From Pycnopodia helianthoides (Eukaryota > Echinodermata > Asteroidea > Forcipulatida > Asteriidae), in contig CM063248.1 in NCBI GenBank assembly GCA_032158295.1, positions 2,397,773 to 2,461,772 on the forward strand: a stretch of 64,000 bases of DNA, written 5' to 3'. The position numbers were made by a program, and so were the translations under genes. Below the pieces are notes generated by a model. It was not told where the DNA came from and searched no databases. It saw nothing but the letters and a program-made list of their open reading frames with translations. Of the stretch, positions 10,041 to 22,500 are shown piece after piece; position 1 is the stretch's first letter; each line of letters begins with the position of its first letter.

Positions 10041-12800
10041 AAAGAGTTCTGTCTACCGCCCACAACCCTTCGGTGTTAATGCCACTGCCTTTAATATTAC
10101 GTTCACATGATTGCCTTCAGTCCATTGTCGTTTTGTTTGTTTGTTTGTTTGTTGCGGTGTTTGGGTTCGTTTTGGCCAGACGCTGATGCATGATAAAGCA
10201 CTACATACATACACTGCCTGCTTTCCAAATCCTGCGCCCTGCCTCGGGGAGAACAAAATTCTAGATGCTCTTCGGATGGAATTCGAACCCATGACCACTC
10301 ATATTATTTTGAGTAGCATATCTCTTTACCGCTATTTTAAAAACAATAATAGTTGTAATAGTTGTGCTCGATTGATTCGAAGAAACGGGCTTTTTCTTCA
10401 AACATAAGGACCTATAGTGTAACGTAACTCTTGTGTGAAAACGTCAATAATTGACTTGAAAAGAGACTTGTCATGTTAGTAATGACGTGAAATGTTTATG
10501 TGCCGATTCTCTGTCTCCCACAAATGATAAGCACACCGTCTTTTTGTGAGAAAAATATAAAATTGTGAAAACTTGGAACATGTGTAAATGAAGCAGGAGG
10601 TTAAATGTTTATCTGAATACACGATTTCCCGTTCAGAGCATTATTTACACAGGTTCAACATTTATAGCTTTTTTATTCTGATGCAATTATGTGTGATCTA
10701 CCCTCGACCATGATGTTAGTTTGGACGATCGCTTTAAAGTCTCAACTTTGTATTAAATTAGGATACCCTCTTCTTCTGAATTTACAAACTATTCAAAATG
10801 CTTAGTAAACCGAACAGAGAAACAGATTTTTGTGTATTTAGGCAGGTAGCTGATGTGATTGTGCCTTTAATTTTTCAATGCTGGAATGTTGTGGTTGTTG
10901 TTTTTTCTTCTGGCATTTTATTAGTCATATTTTATGCAGCATTTACATCATACAAATAAAAAACAACGCACACTTACCATCAATGAATTAAAAGTTAAAA
11001 TAACCCACACTCGACACACAGTCGGAATATGTCATAGCTATCGGGCTATCCCAGAAACAATATAGGTAGGTAGTTTAAAAAAAATTATAGCCATACTGAA
11101 CACTTTGAAATTTTTTATTTGTTATGTATATCTTTTTTTTCTCCAAAATTCAACACTGTAATGGCCCTATAGCCAAATATCCTTCTCATGACACACTCTG
11201 ACTACCATGAGTGTGTCATCGAAGCCACAATCCCCCACGGCACCCCTAAATCATATTGTTCCTTTACAACAACAACAACCTTCACGTTATTTCTCAGATC
11301 ATAATCTTCCTAATTTATCACAACAATTTATCACAAAGCTGCTTAACTAAAACAAATGTTGCGTAATGAATTAAGCAACGTAATAACAATAGTGTGGATT
11401 CCTTCATAAGCAATATTTATTATAATGTTGGTTTTTTTTTACTGGTAAGAAGTTCTTGATAAGCAAGCTTATTGTATGTGCTTAGCAGTGTTGTTCAACC
11501 GGCTCTATGAGCCTGATTCATGGCATTAGTATGACCCTGGTTAATGATGATATCCCATGTACATTAATACAAAGTTAATTAACTGTTGATTAATGACAAT
11601 AAGTCAAGCTAGTGTCTCGGTGTTCAAACTAATTTAAAACGTCAATTAATGTGATCATGGCCTGTCCTTTTTACTTGCGTAGTCTCCACGGCTTGATCTA
11701 ATGTTCTATTACTGTAATATACAGGGACTTCTGCAGGGAAAGACTAAATCAATAATAATGGATTAAACTACCTCGTAGACTTCATAGCAGGAGCCAATTG
11801 CCCCGTGAAACAAAATCAAATCAACATCATGGACGACTATTCCCTCCCCCTTTTTTCAATGGCAACAAACTTTCATCTGTGTTAAAAGGGACAAATATAT
11901 GTCAATTATTAGTAGGGTTATTGAAAGCATTGTGAATAAGGCATAAGGCATAATCTTGACTTAAACGGCTACTCGAGCGAAAAAAAATGTTAACGGGAAT
12001 GCTATTCATACTTGTTAATAATGATGTGTTTTTGTTTATCATTTTTAATTGTAATTTTTGATACTTCGACGCTTTTGAATTTTTTCGTAGTTATCGATCA
12101 AAAATTAGGCCCCGACCTCGATGTTTTGAGAAACTAGCCTACACTTCTGCCGTTGGCGGCGTGCGTCAAAATGACAACACTTTGACGTCATCTTGCTAGG
12201 TTATTGCAGCAAAGCGGCTTTACAAATCGGAGCTCCCGCAGATGACGTAACACGTGTGATGATGTCACGGGGCTTTTCGTGGATCTTTGTGAACAGCACC
12301 GAAGAAGGGTAGTCAAAATTATTGTTGTTTTGCTTATTTGTGATGTACAATTAAAGTCTTGTTACTCTCAAATGACCTCAACGTACTGGTTGATTGAAAA
12401 CATTTTAAATGAATTTCAGCAAATATTACTTGTTGCCATTTTGCCGAGCTGGTCTTGAAAGCACGCGGACAACAGTGGCAATTTCCAAAGACCAGTATCT
12501 GACCAGTATCCCACCATTATGCATGTAGGCTACATGAAATAACAAACCTGTGAAAGTTTAAGCTCAATCGGTCATCGAAGTCACGAGAAAATAGTCAAAG
12601 AATTCCCCGACATGTTTTCGCTGTTTTCAAACATGGAGTTTTTGTCTCATGATATTCATAACTCACCTTTTCACTAATTTCTCAAACAAACAAAACAAAA
12701 TTCAAGCAAAAAAAACTTGAACGGAAGTTTTCTATCATGACCATCTTATATACATGTACCAAGTACTATGTGCAAATCTGTGAACAGTTATATTTTCATG

Positions 12801-13192
12801 TTAAAGGAACATTTCAGAATTGGTTTTGCTAACAAAACAGTTGCTGGCAGTGAAATGCACTTTATGTAATCCACCATATACATCAACTGAAAAACCTGTA
12901 GAAGTTTGAGATCGATCGGCCATCTGGGTCACGAGAAAATGGTGAAAAACCGATCACACGTTTGTATGAAATCATATAGATTCAACAAATGAATAAAACG
13001 CTCACTGAGCGATAAACTCCAATCGGAAAATTAGTTTATTCATTTCTCATCAAATATGGCATTTCAGGCAGAAATATTTCAAGGGATGTTTTCTGCTATC
13101 ATCATCATTAGACCGTGGAAGTTTTATGTAAATCTGTAATCAAAAAGTACATTTTACAAGTTTTTTTCTCACCAATCTGTAATTTCCTTTAA
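12801..13192 (-). mobile_element. TTAA inverted-repeat element A2
   Basis: Same family as A1 in reverse orientation, bounded by TTAA on both sides. A decayed C-type fragment (12535-12800) directly abuts its left end. Confidence 0.85.
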
Positions 13193-14105
13193 ACAATGTT
13201 GTGCAAACCCTTAAACAAAAAATACTAAATGTTTTGTAAGCTTGGTGGACAATTGGACATTAATGAAAATGTTAAAACATTTTCACATTATCTTGACAAG
13301 TACTTGTTCGTCCATCCCAAAACGAATGTGTTAAGCTTAGATTTGTTTTTAGAATGTTTAAGTGTTTTATGTGATTATGATCATATTTGTTTACGGTAAT
13401 TGCTCAAAAGTTCAGGGTCAAGCTAAACCAGGCACGAAATGTCCAGACTGTTTCACCAACAAACAAAAACAAATTGTCAGTTTATTCTTCTGAACGGTTC
13501 GGTGTTCTAATCTTTGAGCTGAAGTCCACATCTCCAGAAAATTATTTTATGAACAGGTGTGCTGCATAGCCGGTAACTGCAAAAGAAAATCCTCACAGCA
13601 CAAAATTAAAGGTCGCCCATCGATTAATCAATGCGTAACAGTCAATACAGATAAGACGAATCACGATTGCATGCGTTTACTACAAAAGTAGCAAAGTGTA
13701 CACATTTTCGAGAATTGTAGTTATAGTAATCTTTAATATCCGCTGACAGTTTATGTTAATCGGTGTGGTGTCGGTCTCCCTGTTATTAATTTTTGCAATA
13801 ATTGAATGTCTTGTCAAATAAATACAGAATGTAAAACTTCACAATTGCATATTATACCCACGGCAACCAAAATTATTTGAGATTGTGATGTTAATCTGTG
13901 GTCATTCCTGCATGTCTTTAGTTGAGAATTTACACGTGAAAAAGGGGGGGGGGGGCTTTGGTCTTCATTTGCAATGAATAAAACTTCATGCAGCGGTCTG
14001 GAAACCCGCACTCAAAACAGTGTGTTTATCAGGCTGGAAGGAAAACAGTCGGTTTATTGACACACCGATAATTATGAATGCAGTCACAGTTGCCACTGCA
14101 TGCAC

Positions 14106-14300
14106 TAAAACTCCCGGGTTCCAAGGGGGGCCGACCCATGTTGGGGTCAGTATGACCCGGAAATCTGTGCCAAACTTACCCGACACTGTGTCCTGGCGCT
14201 TCATCCAAGTCAAATCCACATTTGTGAACAGTTTCCGGTCTGCTTGACCTAGGATATGAGTCAGACCCCCCCCCCCTGACCGGTATTCGGGTCATATCTG
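14106..14300. mobile_element. TGACCC-rich inverted-repeat element G2
   Basis: Same motif series (GTCAGTATGACCCGGAAATC) followed by a C run. Ends decayed. Confidence 0.55.
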
Positions 14301-15665
14301 TTTCTACATGAATAATGTGTACAAAATGTCGCCAAAAATGGCGGTACCCTGATCAGATTTGGGGTTTGGGGGGGCTGCTTTGGCATCTGTTCATGCTTTT
14401 TTTCACCTAAACGGACCCATTCCATTTTTTTTTTTTGACCCAGTGATATTTGACCCATTTCCTCGTTGTAATTTGCTCACACCGTACATCGTCGGGGCTC
14501 GATTCATCATAGAGTCATCGCAAGATGAGCTGTTAATATCACCATAGTGATCTGCATTGTGACATCACACGTTGCTTTAAGGTTGATAAACGGTTAAGAT
14601 CAACAAACTTAGATCTTTGTGGAGTAAGCCCCCCCCCCCCCACATGTCCACACGGGTTACAATGCCATTTCCCTTCAAGAACCGCTTGCTTCATTCCCCG
14701 TCTAGAAAAAACATATAATTATTAATAATACGTAATGAAAAAGGTCAACGCGGCCTTGATGTTATTGCGAGAAACCTCAACCTTGACTCCACGTCATGTA
14801 ATTCTATTTAATAAGAGAGATAGATAAAAAATTACCAGATGATTTAATTGTACTCTAGTTGCCTAATAATGTGGTTCTGTTTATAATGATTCAACGACGT
14901 TCGGGGTTGATGTCAAAACAGAAACAAATTGTGCATAGCTAATGCTCGCAAATGCACTCGTTATTGTTGTAAAAATTCCTTCAGCGATTCTTTCCGTATA
15001 CACAACTCGCAAGACTGGCGTTCATCCCCTTTCACTAATGGAATGTGTATGTGGACTGTTTTCAGGTGACGACAATACACGAATTCGTCATCGTTGCATG
15101 CCTCTTGTTCAAATTGTATCCAACTTATTTTATCTTAAACTGGCGGTGTTTTCCGTTACGCGTCTTGTACAAAAACCGTTACATAACCAAAACAAATTAG
15201 CATCTGTCTGATACGCTCTGCTGGAATACGTACATGCTTACCACATGCCGTTCTGGGCTTTTGGGTGTTTCTTCAGGTGGAATATCGTAATGTAGTAGCC
15301 ATGGGTAGCCATTTTTGATACATCAGTCCGATTTGTTCCCGCGTTTGGTTACAAAATGAGTTGACTTTTAGTAAGAAACACCGAGTAACGAGATGAACCC
15401 TGCATTGTATGGGTATGTACATTTTTTTTTTATATCCCCCCTTGTTCGTCCTTGTGTCACAATCTCCGTGGGTAGTTCTTCTCGAAAACGTGGACAAAAG
15501 ACCTAATAACTCTCTGTGGAATTCCTCCCATGTGTTCAAGCAAGATTGTGGATTTGATGATCATCGGGAACGGTGGTCCGTTTCTTGAAGATCGTTGATA
15601 ATAAAGTTAACAGTGTGCCCTAACAATGCACCGTAGAAATCCCCATCATTGGCGAGTAGTGCATT

Positions 15666-16052
15666 TTAAGGTACACGTTGCCTTGAATCGGCCGAGTTGG
15701 TCTATAAAAAGCATTTGTAAACCGTTCGTTATAAAATGCATGGTTAGAAAGATGTTTTAAAAGTAGAATGCAATGATCCACACAAACATGCCTCGAAATT
15801 GCGTGGTTTTCCTTTTACATCGTGAACTAACACAGTCGGCCATTTTACGGAGTCAACTTTTGACTCCACAAAATGGCCGACCGTGTTAGCTCGCAAAAAT
15901 CAAGGAAAACCACGCAATTTCGAGGTATATTTGTGTGGATCATTGTATTCTACTTTTAAAACATCTTTCTAACCATATGCATTTTATAGCAAACGGTTAC
16001 ACACGCTTTTTGTAGACCAACTCGACCGATCCAGGGCAACGTGTACCTTTAA
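15666..16052. mobile_element. Long near-perfect palindrome H
   Basis: Arms of about 190 bp pair almost end to end around a short centre (AGTCAACTTTTGACT). The ends are TTAAGGTACACG / CGTGTACCTTTAA. Likely a foldback transposon whose RNA would form a long hairpin. Confidence 0.8.
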
Positions 16053-16999
16053 GATACCACCGCGGACCCTGAACGTGCTTGCTTTTTCACGATTTCGGTG
16101 CTTTCTAATTATTCAAAGTGCCTGTTCGTCTCTCTGTTAACATTCTGTCAGCCTTTCTGGTCAGGTAAAGGATTGAGTTTGACCCTAAAAGGGAGATAAT
16201 GTGGCAATCGGATACTGTATTTTTGCCAAGTATATCATTTTCCGTCGGCAATACTGTCACAGTCGAGACAATATAATCTGGAGACCCCAGTACTTATGAT
16301 TTAAACTGCAAAATAAGCACGTACAATGAGCAAAATCAAGAACAGACATGGTATTGCTGGTTGCTTGCACGTAATACGGCGCCGTTTAACTAATGAGAAT
16401 CTCGTAGCTCGGTTCTTCTCAAACTAGCAGATAAGTATTTTAAATTAATGGACATTTGTAGTTAAATGGTAATGTGAATTTAATAGTCTAAAGTCGAACT
16501 TAAAATGTAACATACTGTATAGACGAAACAATTTGGTTTTAACTTCGGGCCACCACAATTCGAGTTGAAAGTTCATTCTGCAGGAAAACAATGATTTTGA
16601 AATTTCATTGCGCAGAAAAAAGAAAAAGTACAGATTTTGACATTTCGTTCTGCCAAACCCGATTACAGATTCAAAAGACGGATGCTGTATCCGGGGTCGA
16701 CCACGTCTTATGATAAAATTCATAATATATCTGTAGGCGAATAAGTTGATGTTTTTTTGTCATTTAATGAGTGAACAATTGGCTGCCGGATGAGACAGTC
16801 TTTCTAAGATTCAATCGAAATGATCTTGAATGAAGTGAAATCGGGCTGCCATTTTTAACTGCGAGAGAGTCAAACTGGATATACCTTGCACGGTACAAGC
16901 AAACTATCGTCATAAGTCTTTTTCGAGTACACAACGCGTCTATCTATTCTATAAAAGTGTGGCCGCTCTGGTTTGTTTCTCGACGTTTTGACCGGTGCA

Positions 17000-17060
17000 T
17001 GCTCTGGTCGTCATCAGGAGACTGCTGGGTGAGGAGCTGCTGATGACCAGTCTCATGACG
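17000..17060. other. Paired hammerhead-like motifs
   Basis: CTGATGA occurs on the minus strand (17017-17011) followed by a short stem and AAAACGTC, and on the plus strand at 17040-17046. See findings. Degenerate, probably from a retroelement. Confidence 0.35.
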
Positions 17061-17794
17061 ACGACTAGAGCACAACGAAGAATAGTGCAAAAAGTGCACC
17101 GCACAGACTTTACCATAATGCAAAAAAAATTCATATTTGCGACTTCCATGACTAGCTTGGCTTTTGGGCTCTGTGGCTACCGCCTCAAGCGATTTGTAAA
17201 ATGTACCTGTCGCTTTAATATCTATTATTTAATTTAGCTATCTACCATTCCATGTCTCTTGACGAGATTTTTTCAGTATCGTTAGAAAAAACAGAATCTC
17301 AGTCATTCATTAGGAGCAGTGTGGTGTTTCTGTCGATGTGTTGGCTTGGTTACCGTCCCTGGAGGTAAAAAATAAATACCATTAATGTGGTTTATCATCC
17401 CTTGTTAACTTATTAATGCACATCTCGTGGTACACTTAACTGTCGTCACTCGTCAGACTTTGGGGTTAGGGTATATAGACACTTTAACTTGTAAACTTGA
17501 ACATGCTGGAGGGTTTGAGCAGAGTGTTACATTAATATAAATCTTTAAGTGTTGATTTTGAAATTATAGAGTTCCGGTTGGTGTGATGGCATTTTTTCTC
17601 TCCGCGGAACACTCCACTCCGTTTTGAAAAAATTTCCAAGATTGACTGGATTTTTGAAGAAAATTTCTGAATGATTTCAGAAGAAGAAAAAAGAACCACT
17701 GTATTTGAAAATAAATTGTTTCTTTTGGGTCACATATCTCAGTACTGCAGCTGTCCCTGCAGCAAATACAGTGAGTTAGTACTGCAAAAACATC

Positions 17795-18205
17795 AGGGTC
17801 AGAACTGACCAGGGGTCGATTTCACAAAACTCTTCCTAACTTAACAGGACTAGTCCTATAGGCAATGCTAAGAGATAGGACTAGTCTTAAGTAACCGGTC
17901 CTAACTTAAGACTAGTCCTACCTCTTAAAATTACCTAGGACTAGTCCTAAGTTTGGAAGAGTTTTGTGAACTCGACTCCGGGTCCCAGGAGGTATGACCC
18001 ATAAGTGGGTCAGGTTGACCCGGAATTTTTTTTTTTTTTTTTAATTGGATTGTAACTCAGATTCTGCGTCAGTTTGACAAAAGTATGGGTTAATTTGACA
18101 CAGGTTCCGGGTCAAAGTAACCCAGATATGGGTCACACTGACTCAGATATGGGTCATGCCCAACAGGAACCGGAATCCGGGTCAAATATGACCTAAGAGT
18201 TTTGG
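17795..18205. mobile_element. TGACCC-rich inverted-repeat element G3 with nested foldback F
   Basis: The left end is interrupted at about 17815-17978 by foldback F (ACTAGTCCTA-rich arms, ends GTCGATTTCACAAAACTCTT and its complement). The remainder has many GGGTCA motifs and a T run. Confidence 0.65.
17815..17978. mobile_element. Foldback element F
   Basis: About 164 bp whose two halves pair: TCACAAAACTCTTCCTAACT on the left and its complement on the right, with ACTAGTCCTA blocks between. It shares the GGG-x-C-x-ATTTCA end pattern with E elements. Confidence 0.7.
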
Positions 18206-18324
18206 GGAGCGTACATCTCCAGTTTCTGTCCAATACTGTATCACTTTGGAACTGCTAACATATATTCTGGTTCCCCGTTATACTCTGGTTCCCAATTACA
18301 AATATTCTGGATCCCCTTTACATA

Positions 18325-18660
18325 ATGTTCTGTTTTTATATAGCGCTTTATACACCATGTCTCAAAGCGCTTCCAACATTATTATCCTGATCACTGGGCC
18401 ATTTCATTCCTTGAACCATCTCAGCTCCCTGGGGAGTATACAGCATGTGCTGCCAAATATGTAGCGCACTAAGCTATTTCACGAGAACCATCTCTGCCCT
18501 CACAGGTACCCATTTACCCCTGGGTGGAGAGAAGCAATTATAGTAAAGTGTCTTGCTCAGGGACACAGGTGTCACGACCGGGATTCGAACCCACACTCTG
18601 CTGAACAGAAACACCAGAGCTTGAATTCGGTGTTCTTATCCGCTCGGCCACGACACTCTA
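18325..18660 (-). mobile_element. tRNA-derived SINE
   Basis: Read on the minus strand: GTGTCGTGGCCGAGCGG (A box of Leu/Ser-type tRNA), an exact B box GGGTTCGAATCCC, a body with the CCATTTACCCCTGGGTGG complement, and a 3' tail AAAGCGCTATATAAA. It sits inside a degenerate TTCTGGxTCCCC tandem repeat (18262-18330, 18659-18715). Confidence 0.85.
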
Positions 18661-19452
18661 TTCTGGATCCCCATTACATACATTCTGGCTCCCCATTACA
18701 TATAATTTGGCTCAGTTCAGTTTAAGAGATTTATCTGTTGACGAGCGGAGCCACACCGGTCGAAACGTCGAGACCACATCGAACAGACAGCTCCTCTAAG
18801 AGCCATCCCTCCAAAAGAGATTTCCACATGGCTGTGCCCACAAGAAACAGTTAGTTCAGGCTATCTAGGTTATCTGCTTTAAGATTTTATCGTTGTTGCG
18901 TTCCTGTTACCCGCCCTTTTTTCTTCTTCTTGTAGTCACCACCCTCGGTTGCCTTGCGACGGGCGGCCCTCACAGAAACAACAAAATAACACAAATCATG
19001 AACGGAATCACGTGATCGTACACTGACATGCGTAACTTGGTGTGTGGTTTATTCTAATCCCCCTCCAAAATGATTTCCCTAACAAATTTATTTTGGGGAA
19101 ATCTCTTCTTCTGTGACCGAGCTACGCTCTATTCTCAATCAGATACTTTTTAATAACATCAAATTATAGCCGCCGTGCACGCGTGATAGTAACGAAATGA
19201 GCACCGCACAAACCCCCGAACGTTTACGTACAATATAGCACTGACAAAATCTAATTAGTTCACCTGACGTGCGTTCGCTATAAGAAGAACTTCCTGAAAT
19301 CGATCGATATTTTTTTCCCCCTCTAACATTTCCACGTTATATAACAAAGATGTGAAGTAGGTATTAGGGCCCAGTCCACTATTGATTTGCTTTGACTCTC
19401 ACTAATACATAAAACCTTGCTTTGGTGAAAGCCCCCCATACTTGCGAGTAAG

Positions 19453-19529
19453 ATGGTCGTTCGGTTTGCTGCATGACGAAGGGCTTGAAAAACACGGTTG
19501 CAGAATGGCGCGTTTTTCCTGCTACTTGA
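19453..19529 (+). promoter_or_regulatory. Two upstream ORFs before the Cys-loop start codon
   Basis: If transcription starts upstream of 19453, the leader holds an 8-codon ORF (19453-19476). A second ATG overlaps its stop codon (ATGA at 19473) and reads 19 codons out of frame to 19529, past the main ATG at 19505. Such an arrangement usually lowers or conditions translation of the main frame. The transcript start is unknown, so this is conditional. Confidence 0.4.
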
Positions 19530-19596
19530 CTGTCATCGTCTGCCTGTGCTCTCTGGTGCCGTACTGGGCCGCAGAAGTTTGTGCTGAATTAATAAG
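19505..19596 (+). CDS. Cys-loop receptor exon 1: start codon and signal peptide
   Basis: ATG at 19505 opens 30 codons plus two bases to a GTAAAG donor at 19597. [18 protein letters not shown] is a typical signal peptide, with a likely cleavage after ...EVCA (about residue 26). It joins in phase to the DNVS-type segment of exon 2, where mature GABA-A subunits begin. It was chosen as the start because it is the only ATG giving a signal peptide in phase. Confidence 0.85.
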
Positions 19597-22500
19597 GTAA
19601 AGTTAAATTTGTTCCTAATATTAAGAATCTAACTAAATCTCACTTTATAAGCACACCGCAATATACGAACAGCGACGTGATGCACGTTCTTGGTGTTCAT
19701 TTCCACTTGGTATAGTTGTATGCAATTTGTTCGATCTGGTAATTTCATTGAGCTGCTCAAGCACCAAATGTTGCTTAAACAATTCTCTGCTAAGCAACAC
19801 TGAGCATGACACCAGTCACAGATGGTACATGTGACAAGTTTTTGGGGCTGGTAACCTTATTTTGTAAGAAAAGGTTTGCTCAGCTACTTTTTGTGTTGAA
19901 GCAGCTCTGATCTTAGGCACTGGTGTGCTTATCTCAAACTTTTTAGTGATATTTTAAGTTTGATATTCCATAACAAAATAACCATGGAAACCTTACTTCC
20001 TATGGAACCCTATGGAATGAATAGCAACAGTTAAAGGAACATTACAGAATTGGTAAGAAAAAAACTTGTAAAATATACTTTTGATCACAGATTTACATAA
20101 AACTTACACGGTCTAATGATGATGGTAGTAGAAAACATCCCTTGAAATACTTCTGTCTGAAATGCCATATTTGATGAGAAACGAATAAACTAATTTTCCG
20201 ATTGGAGTTTATCGCTCAGTGAGTGTTTTATTCATTTGTTGAATCTATATGATTTCATACAAACGTGTAATCGGTTTTTCACCATTTTCTCGTGACCCAG
20301 ATGGCCGATCGATCTCAAACTTCTACAGGTTTGTCGGTTTATGTATATGTTGGATTACATAAAGTGCTTACACTGCCAGCAACTGTTTTGTTAGCAAAAC
20401 CCAATTCTGTAATGTTCCTTTAAACAATTCTCTGCTAAGCAACACTGAGCATGACACCAGTCACAGATGGTACATGTGACAAGTTGTTGGGGGCTGGTAA
20501 CCTTACTCTGTTAAGAAAAGTTTTTGCTCAGCTACTTTTTTGTGTTGAAGCAGCTCTGATCTCAGGCACTGGTGTGATTATCTCAAACTTTGTTAGTGAT
20601 ATTATAAGTTTGCTATTCCATAACAAAATAACCATGGAAACCTTACTTAGGCCTACTAGAGAACCATATGGAATGAATAGCAACAGTTAATATATGTTCC
20701 ACGCTAGCCATTCCTACTAGGAAGTCGTACATACTATAAAAAAAACCACTTCCTAGGTCAGACTTGACGTGGATTCTGAGTTCCATGGGGCCTGACCGAT
20801 TTCTGGGTCAGTATGACCCGGATTATGTGTCAGACTGTGCTGAAATTGTGTTTAAACTGACGCAGAATCCAAGTCCAAATCTAAATTTGTTTAAACTAGT
20901 CTCCAGGTCAGCCTGAACCAGAAATTGTACTCCTGGGACCCGGAACCCATGTCAGTTTTTACCTAGGAGTTCGTACAGTGTTTCCAATCTGGTGTGAAAA
21001 TCTCAAACTGTTTGATATAAATTACAAGTGTGCTTTTCCATTACGAAGTGTCAATATTTATCTTAGTGATACCCGCGCGAAGCAGCGTCAAGTAAAAATG
21101 TACCCTGCATTTGTGAATTTTACAAAATCTGTGGGAAACATCTCAAACTTTGGAGTTATTGTTTTTAGACTCGACAAAAAAAGGAGTTTTGTGTCTTTCA
21201 ATGCTTAAGCGTAACAAACTGGAACTCGTATTATAATTGTTGATTATTTCCCCATGACCTCGGACATTATCGACTTCGGACTTGTTGCAGTTTGTTACCT
21301 GTTATAGGAATTGTGTCTAGGCGTGTGTAATAATGATCGAATCTGGACCAGGTTTATTCTGTACTGTTGACACTCTCCGTTTATTAAAAAAACCATTTAC
21401 AGGCCTACACGGTAAATGTTTAGTCTGGTTGTAACTACCATGATTTAGTCTGCAATTCCGTATAAATGCAGATGATTCGTGCATCAGTATTTAATACGTT
21501 CACGGGTGGTTTTTTCGTTTATTTCCGGTCTATGGTTTGCACTATTTTCCCGCGACTATTTTATGAGTGATTCTGTTTGTTTTTTCTTCGTTTGATATTT
21601 AGTAGCGAAACGACCTCCCAGGCTATGAGCAAAGCTGACAATGTTTCCATCGTTCTTAGCTCACTCTTAGAGGGGTACGACAAGAGGTTACGCCCAAATT
21701 ATGGAGGTAAGACATTCCATCTTGAGACAAAAATACAATAATTCCACTGAAACAACAGAGAGTATGTTCTATTATTGTTTTGGCATGATGCATGATTGGA
21801 AATGAAAAGTTTTAAAAGGAAGATTGTATTGTTTGCTTTTTCTGTATTATTGATAAACTTAAAGGTAGTGGGTACTTTTGGTAATTACCCAATAAATGCA
21901 TTACCATAAATCTTACATGGTAAGGAGCAACTGAGAGCTGCTGGTAATAAAACATTGTGAGAAACGACTCCCTCTGAAGTAATGTAGTTATTTTCTCAAT
22001 AAAAATTTTAATCAGAGAAAAGCTTCAGGCATGAAGCCTTTCTCAGGCATTTGAAAGCACACAGTTCTATGCAACAAGGGTGTTTTTTCTTTCATTATTT
22101 TTTTATAACTTCGATATCCAATTGAGCCCAAATTTCTACAGAGTTGTTATTTTATGTATATGTTGGGATACACCAAGTGAGGATACTAGTCTTTGACAAT
22201 TACCAAAAGTATATCCTGCCTTTAAACCAAAACCACGTTTTTTAGAGAAATAGTTCCGTCAGAAATACTTTGTGAGCGAGAAGACCAAACTGTTTTTGTT
22301 TTTATTTCGTATTTTTTCACAATTCGTTCTTTGAATGATACAAACCTACACAAAATCCCGTGAGAAAAATTGTAATAAAGTAAACCATCGTATTAGCTCA
22401 CATGCTTTCACAGAAATCTAATCTGACGAACTTTCACAGTTTTTGAAAAACTAGAATGTTGGGACGAATAAAACCAATGATATATTTACTTTATCAATTA

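Larger units (their letters stand above)
9031..19504. other. Intergenic region between glutamate receptor 1 and the Cys-loop gene
   Basis: About 10.5 kb with no coding exon I could support. It contains an inverted pair of tRNA-like sequences (9404-9585), a second copy of the Y repeat (9788-10040), a decayed C fragment and element A2 (12535-13193), TGACCC elements, palindrome H (15666-16052), ribozyme-like motifs (16975-17046, 18733-18772) and a SINE (18325-18660). A perfect TGACGTCA lies at 12183. The Cys-loop promoter should lie near 19.3-19.5 kb, but no clear TATA box was seen. Confidence 0.6.
19597..21602 (+). other. Cys-loop intron 1
   Basis: Two-kb intron of phase 2. It is filled by a 260-270-bp direct duplication (19775-20034 and 20420-20690) with TTAA element A3 (20031-20423) at the junction, then a TGACCC-rich element (20751-20975). 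Confidence 0.8.
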
